From assembly GCA_030590405.1 (NCBI GenBank), contig JAUUYO010000048.1, forward strand, positions 1 to 15,636: 15,636 nt of DNA. Direction: 5' to 3'. This DNA comes from Kangiellaceae bacterium. GTDB lineage: Bacteria > Pseudomonadota > Gammaproteobacteria > Enterobacterales > Kangiellaceae. Positions within the stretch are counted from its first letter, which is position 1. Each line of letters begins with the position of its first letter. Below the pieces are notes generated by a model. The model was given only the letters and a program-made list of their open reading frames with translations. It was not told the origin of the DNA and did not search any database. The position numbers and the translations under genes are program-made. Shown piece by piece: positions 13,398 through 15,636 of the stretch.

Positions 13398-14243
13398 GTG
13401 AAAGATAGCGAACTGAACGGCACAGGAATTGGTTTTAGAATGGAACATGCGGATGAAGTTTTGCTGCAAAATCCAAATATCCCCTGGTTCGAAATATTAA
13501 TTGATAACTACATGTCAGAAAATGCACCATTATCTGTTATCGACAAACTGGCAGAAAACTATCCTATCAGCTTTCATGGAGTTGGTCTTTCAATCGGCTC
13601 TATCGAACCAGTTGATTATCATTATCTTGCAAAACTGTGTGAACTAAAGGATCGATGGCAACCAAAACTCATATCAGACCATTTTGCATGGACTCACACA
13701 GCAAATCATAGGTTCCATGAACTCTTGCCAGTGGTATTGGATGTAAAAAACATGAATTATTTGAGTGACAAGATTTGCCGTGTGCAAGACTTTATGGGAG
13801 AGCAAATTTTGATGGAAAATGCCTCAACCTATATCGAGGCACCTGCAGAAATGAACGAGTGGGAGTTTATTAATCAGATATGCTCAGCTTCAGGCTGCGG
13901 CTTGTTATTAGATATTAATAATATTCACGTCAATGCTTTCAATCATGGATTTGACGCGACAGAGTATATTGAAGGAATAGATCTTTCAAATGTAAAAGAA
14001 ATTCACATTGCGGGTTATGAAGATCGAGGTAATTACTATTTTGATTCACATAGTCAACCTGTGGCAAAAGAAGTATGGGATAGTTTTGCAAGAGTCTTGG
14101 GGGAAATACCAGAGATTCCAACATTATTGGAATGGGATAATGATCTACCTGAATTGAATGTTCTAATTAATGAGGTTGAAAAGGCTGAAAAAATTCGTTG
14201 CTTAGTAACCTCCCCCTCCACACCAAAGTTAATTGCAATATGA
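13398..14243 (+). CDS. bufB: MNIO-family (DUF692) RiPP maturase
   Basis: Multinuclear non-heme iron-dependent oxidative enzyme of the DUF692/MbnB-like family, which converts peptide cysteines to heterocycles. The 281-residue TIM-barrel protein starts at a GTG (13398) with AGGAG 7 bases upstream; the N-terminus GTGIGFRMEHADEVL is typical. Conserved metal-binding and active-site segments are PWFEILIDNYM, FHGVGLSIGS, SDHFAW, ILMENASTY, GCGLLLDINNIHVNAFNHG, EIHIAGY, DSHSQPV and PTLLEWD, supplying the His, Asp, Glu and Asn ligands expected of the di- or tri-iron site. Its stop codon overlaps the next start as ATGA, so the partner protein is translationally coupled. Its substrate is most likely the adjacent DUF2282 peptide. 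Confidence 0.9.
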   Translation: MKDSELNGTGIGFRMEHADEVLLQNPNIPWFEILIDNYMSENAPLSVIDKLAENYPISFHGVGLSIGSIEPVDYHYLAKLCELKDRWQPKLISDHFAWTHTANHRFHELLPVVLDVKNMNYLSDKICRVQDFMGEQILMENASTYIEAPAEMNEWEFINQICSASGCGLLLDINNIHVNAFNHGFDATEYIEGIDLSNVKEIHIAGYEDRGNYYFDSHSQPVAKEVWDSFARVLGEIPEIPTLLEWDNDLPELNVLINEVEKAEKIRCLVTSPSTPKLIAI

Positions 14244-14971
14244 ATATGCTGCAATGGCAAACCTTTTGTAGTGAGTATTTTGCAGGTACTAAAACAAACA
14301 TTACACAGCAGTACAAAAATTTATCCATTTATAGAGATAATATTGAAGCGGTTCATATTAATGCGCTTAAAATCAGCTTTCCGATAGTACGTGAACTATT
14401 AGGGGATCGTTTTTTCATAAAATTGGCTAGAGATTATATTCTCAACACCCAGTGGCGTTCGCACTCGATTGATGACCTTGGGTGTAACTTTGATCAGTTT
14501 ATTTTGAACCACGAACTCACTCAAAATATCACTTATCTATCTGAAGTTGTCTCAATTGAATGGTTGATTCAATCTTTGCCTGAAAAACGAAATAATAACG
14601 TAGATCTTAGTCTTCAGCTTAAAAAGTTATTTGAAAATAGTGAGGGATTTACGATTGGTTTATTACCGCACATCAATATTTTTGAATCCTCCAGAGGTGG
14701 TATGACTATTTGGCTGGAGCACCAAAAAGAGTCATTTAACTCGATTGATATAACCAACATAAAAACAAGCTACTGGCTCTTGGAAAATAATGGCATTGAT
14801 GTAAAAGTTAAACAAATTGACAAAGACAGTTTTAGTTTTGTTAAAGCAATTGTTAAAGAAAAAAATATTGGTGTTTTATGTGATGAGTTTGGGAGTGACA
14901 ATGTTATTCAAGAATTAATATCTCTCATACAAGAAAACAACATATTGTTAAAGTGCCCCGTTACAAGATAA
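14240..14971 (+). CDS. bufC: DUF2063-family partner of the MNIO enzyme
   Basis: The DUF2063 protein normally accompanies the MNIO enzyme and is thought to present the precursor peptide. From the ATG at 14240, which overlaps the bufB stop by 4 bases, the product is 243 residues; an earlier ATG at 14198 would overlap bufB by 46 bases and adds non-family residues, so it is rejected. The N-terminal domain (about 1-95) has the family pattern LSIYRDNIEAVHINALKISFPIVRELLGDRFF followed by YLSEVVSIEWL. The C-terminal half is more divergent. No DoxX-type bufD gene, seen in some related operons, follows. Confidence 0.85.
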   Translation: MNMLQWQTFCSEYFAGTKTNITQQYKNLSIYRDNIEAVHINALKISFPIVRELLGDRFFIKLARDYILNTQWRSHSIDDLGCNFDQFILNHELTQNITYLSEVVSIEWLIQSLPEKRNNNVDLSLQLKKLFENSEGFTIGLLPHINIFESSRGGMTIWLEHQKESFNSIDITNIKTSYWLLENNGIDVKVKQIDKDSFSFVKAIVKEKNIGVLCDEFGSDNVIQELISLIQENNILLKCPVTR

Positions 14972-15039
14972 TAATCAAAACATCAACTATATGCCTGATA
15001 CTTTAAACGATTGACTAAATTTTGCTCTCACTTCCTCTA

Positions 15040-15061
15040 CCTCTAACTAAAATATTAGAGG
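15040..15061. other. hairpin downstream of the bufferin cassette
   Basis: CCTCTAA (15040-15046) pairs perfectly with TTAGAGG (15055-15061) around an 8-base loop, 69 bases after bufC, between convergent genes. No T-run follows on either strand, so it is only a weak terminator candidate. Nothing else is evident in 14972-15128. Confidence 0.3.
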
Positions 15062-15128
15062 CGACAACTAGTCTGACACAAGAGGCCCGAAAGCAGCCGT
15101 TTTATTAAAATTTTACGCTTATAAAATT

Positions 15129-15636
15129 CTACCAATACGTCTCAGCATGTTTATTAATATCAATCCCAAATGCTTCTTTACCCACATACCAGAGACATTC
15201 ATCACTTTTGGCTGGCATCAACCCACAACATCTAATATCACGATAAAAACGCTCCATCGGAAGATGTTTTGAAATAGTTCCACCGCCGCAAGCTCTGACC
15301 GCCATTGAAGCTATTTGCGGGCCGACTTCACCGACAAAATATTTTGCTCGATGAATTGCCGCATTGGTTTCCTTACTGCCTCGGTTTGAAACCACCATAT
15401 TGGCCGCATGATAAACCAACTGCCTGGCCGCCTCGACTTGCACGCTCATTTCCCCCATACGAGTTTGTACCATTTCATTTTCAATCAAAGGGGTATCTGT
15501 ACCCGCCATCTTACGGCGCTTTTGGTGTTCAACGGTAAAATTAAACATCGCTTCAATCCCACCAAAATAACAAGCAGTAAATCCACCAACAACAAAATGT
15601 GGTTCTGTCGCCAATTTTTGTAATACCAATCCTTCA
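15129..15636 (-). CDS. acyl-CoA dehydrogenase family protein, C-terminal part
   Basis: The reverse-strand frame enters from the window edge and ends at TAG 15129-15131, so only about 168 C-terminal residues are seen. It matches the helical C-terminal domain of FAD-dependent acyl-CoA dehydrogenases, which introduce a double bond at C2-C3 of acyl-CoA thioesters: ARQLVYHAANMV, AAIHRAKYFVGEV, RACGGGTISKHLPMERFYRDIR near the end. The last 30 residues (CCGLMPAKSDECLWYVGKEAFGID) differ from the usual IYEGTSEIQ-type ending, pointing to a divergent subfamily whose substrate cannot be named. An internal TTG at 15629 is not the real start. It is unrelated in function to the neighbouring cassette and transcribed convergently to it. 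Confidence 0.85.
   Translation of the reverse strand, partial: EGLVLQKLATEPHFVVGGFTACYFGGIEAMFNFTVEHQKRRKMAGTDTPLIENEMVQTRMGEMSVQVEAARQLVYHAANMVVSNRGSKETNAAIHRAKYFVGEVGPQIASMAVRACGGGTISKHLPMERFYRDIRCCGLMPAKSDECLWYVGKEAFGIDINKHAETYW

Noticed and set aside
14198..14239. Upstream start of bufC at 14198
   Set aside because: The extra 14 residues do not resemble DUF2063, and the ATGA overlap at 14240 is the usual coupling arrangement.

Overview
The window reads as chromosome of an AT-rich gammaproteobacterium. It has proteobacterial-type gshA, a polar-flagellate-style cheW plus DUF2802 pair, and a trp operon in the Vibrio/Shewanella order (leader, E, G, D, fused CF, B, A) with enteric-like proteins. 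The genus cannot be fixed from the sequence; a marine lineage such as the Kangiellaceae/Oceanospirillales is a guess.

Layout. Positions 1-2351 (minus strand) hold gshA (cut by the window edge), a DUF2802 membrane protein and cheW. Positions 2352-3389 are a gene-poor stretch of about 1 kb that is in fact the control region of the trp operon. It carries a promoter, then two complete ribosome-mediated trp attenuators in series. Each has its own leader peptide (Trp-Trp-Trp in the first, Trp-Trp in the second), its own antiterminator pairing and its own Rho-independent terminator. A tandem array of 51/52-bp repeats follows. Positions 3390-11407 (plus strand) are the operon: a DAHP synthase of the Thermotoga-like type, then trpE, trpG, trpD, trpCF, trpB and trpA. 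The operon therefore couples the first step of the shikimate pathway to the whole tryptophan branch under Trp-codon attenuation. Palindromic intergenic repeats sit inside it between trpG and trpD, and a probable remnant of one sits between trpB and trpA.

Positions 11500-12682 (minus strand) encode an ECF sigma factor overlapping a DUF3379 anti-sigma factor. Diverging from them, positions 13063-14971 (plus strand) encode a bufferin-type RiPP cassette: a secreted four-cysteine DUF2282 precursor, a MNIO/DUF692 maturase and a DUF2063 partner. By analogy with described bufferin operons this is probably a metal (copper) stress module controlled by the sigma/anti-sigma pair. The window ends inside an acyl-CoA dehydrogenase gene on the minus strand.

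The most notable feature is the tandem double trp attenuator upstream of a DAHP-synthase-led trp operon. Its two short leader genes and base-pairing segments can be read directly from the sequence.
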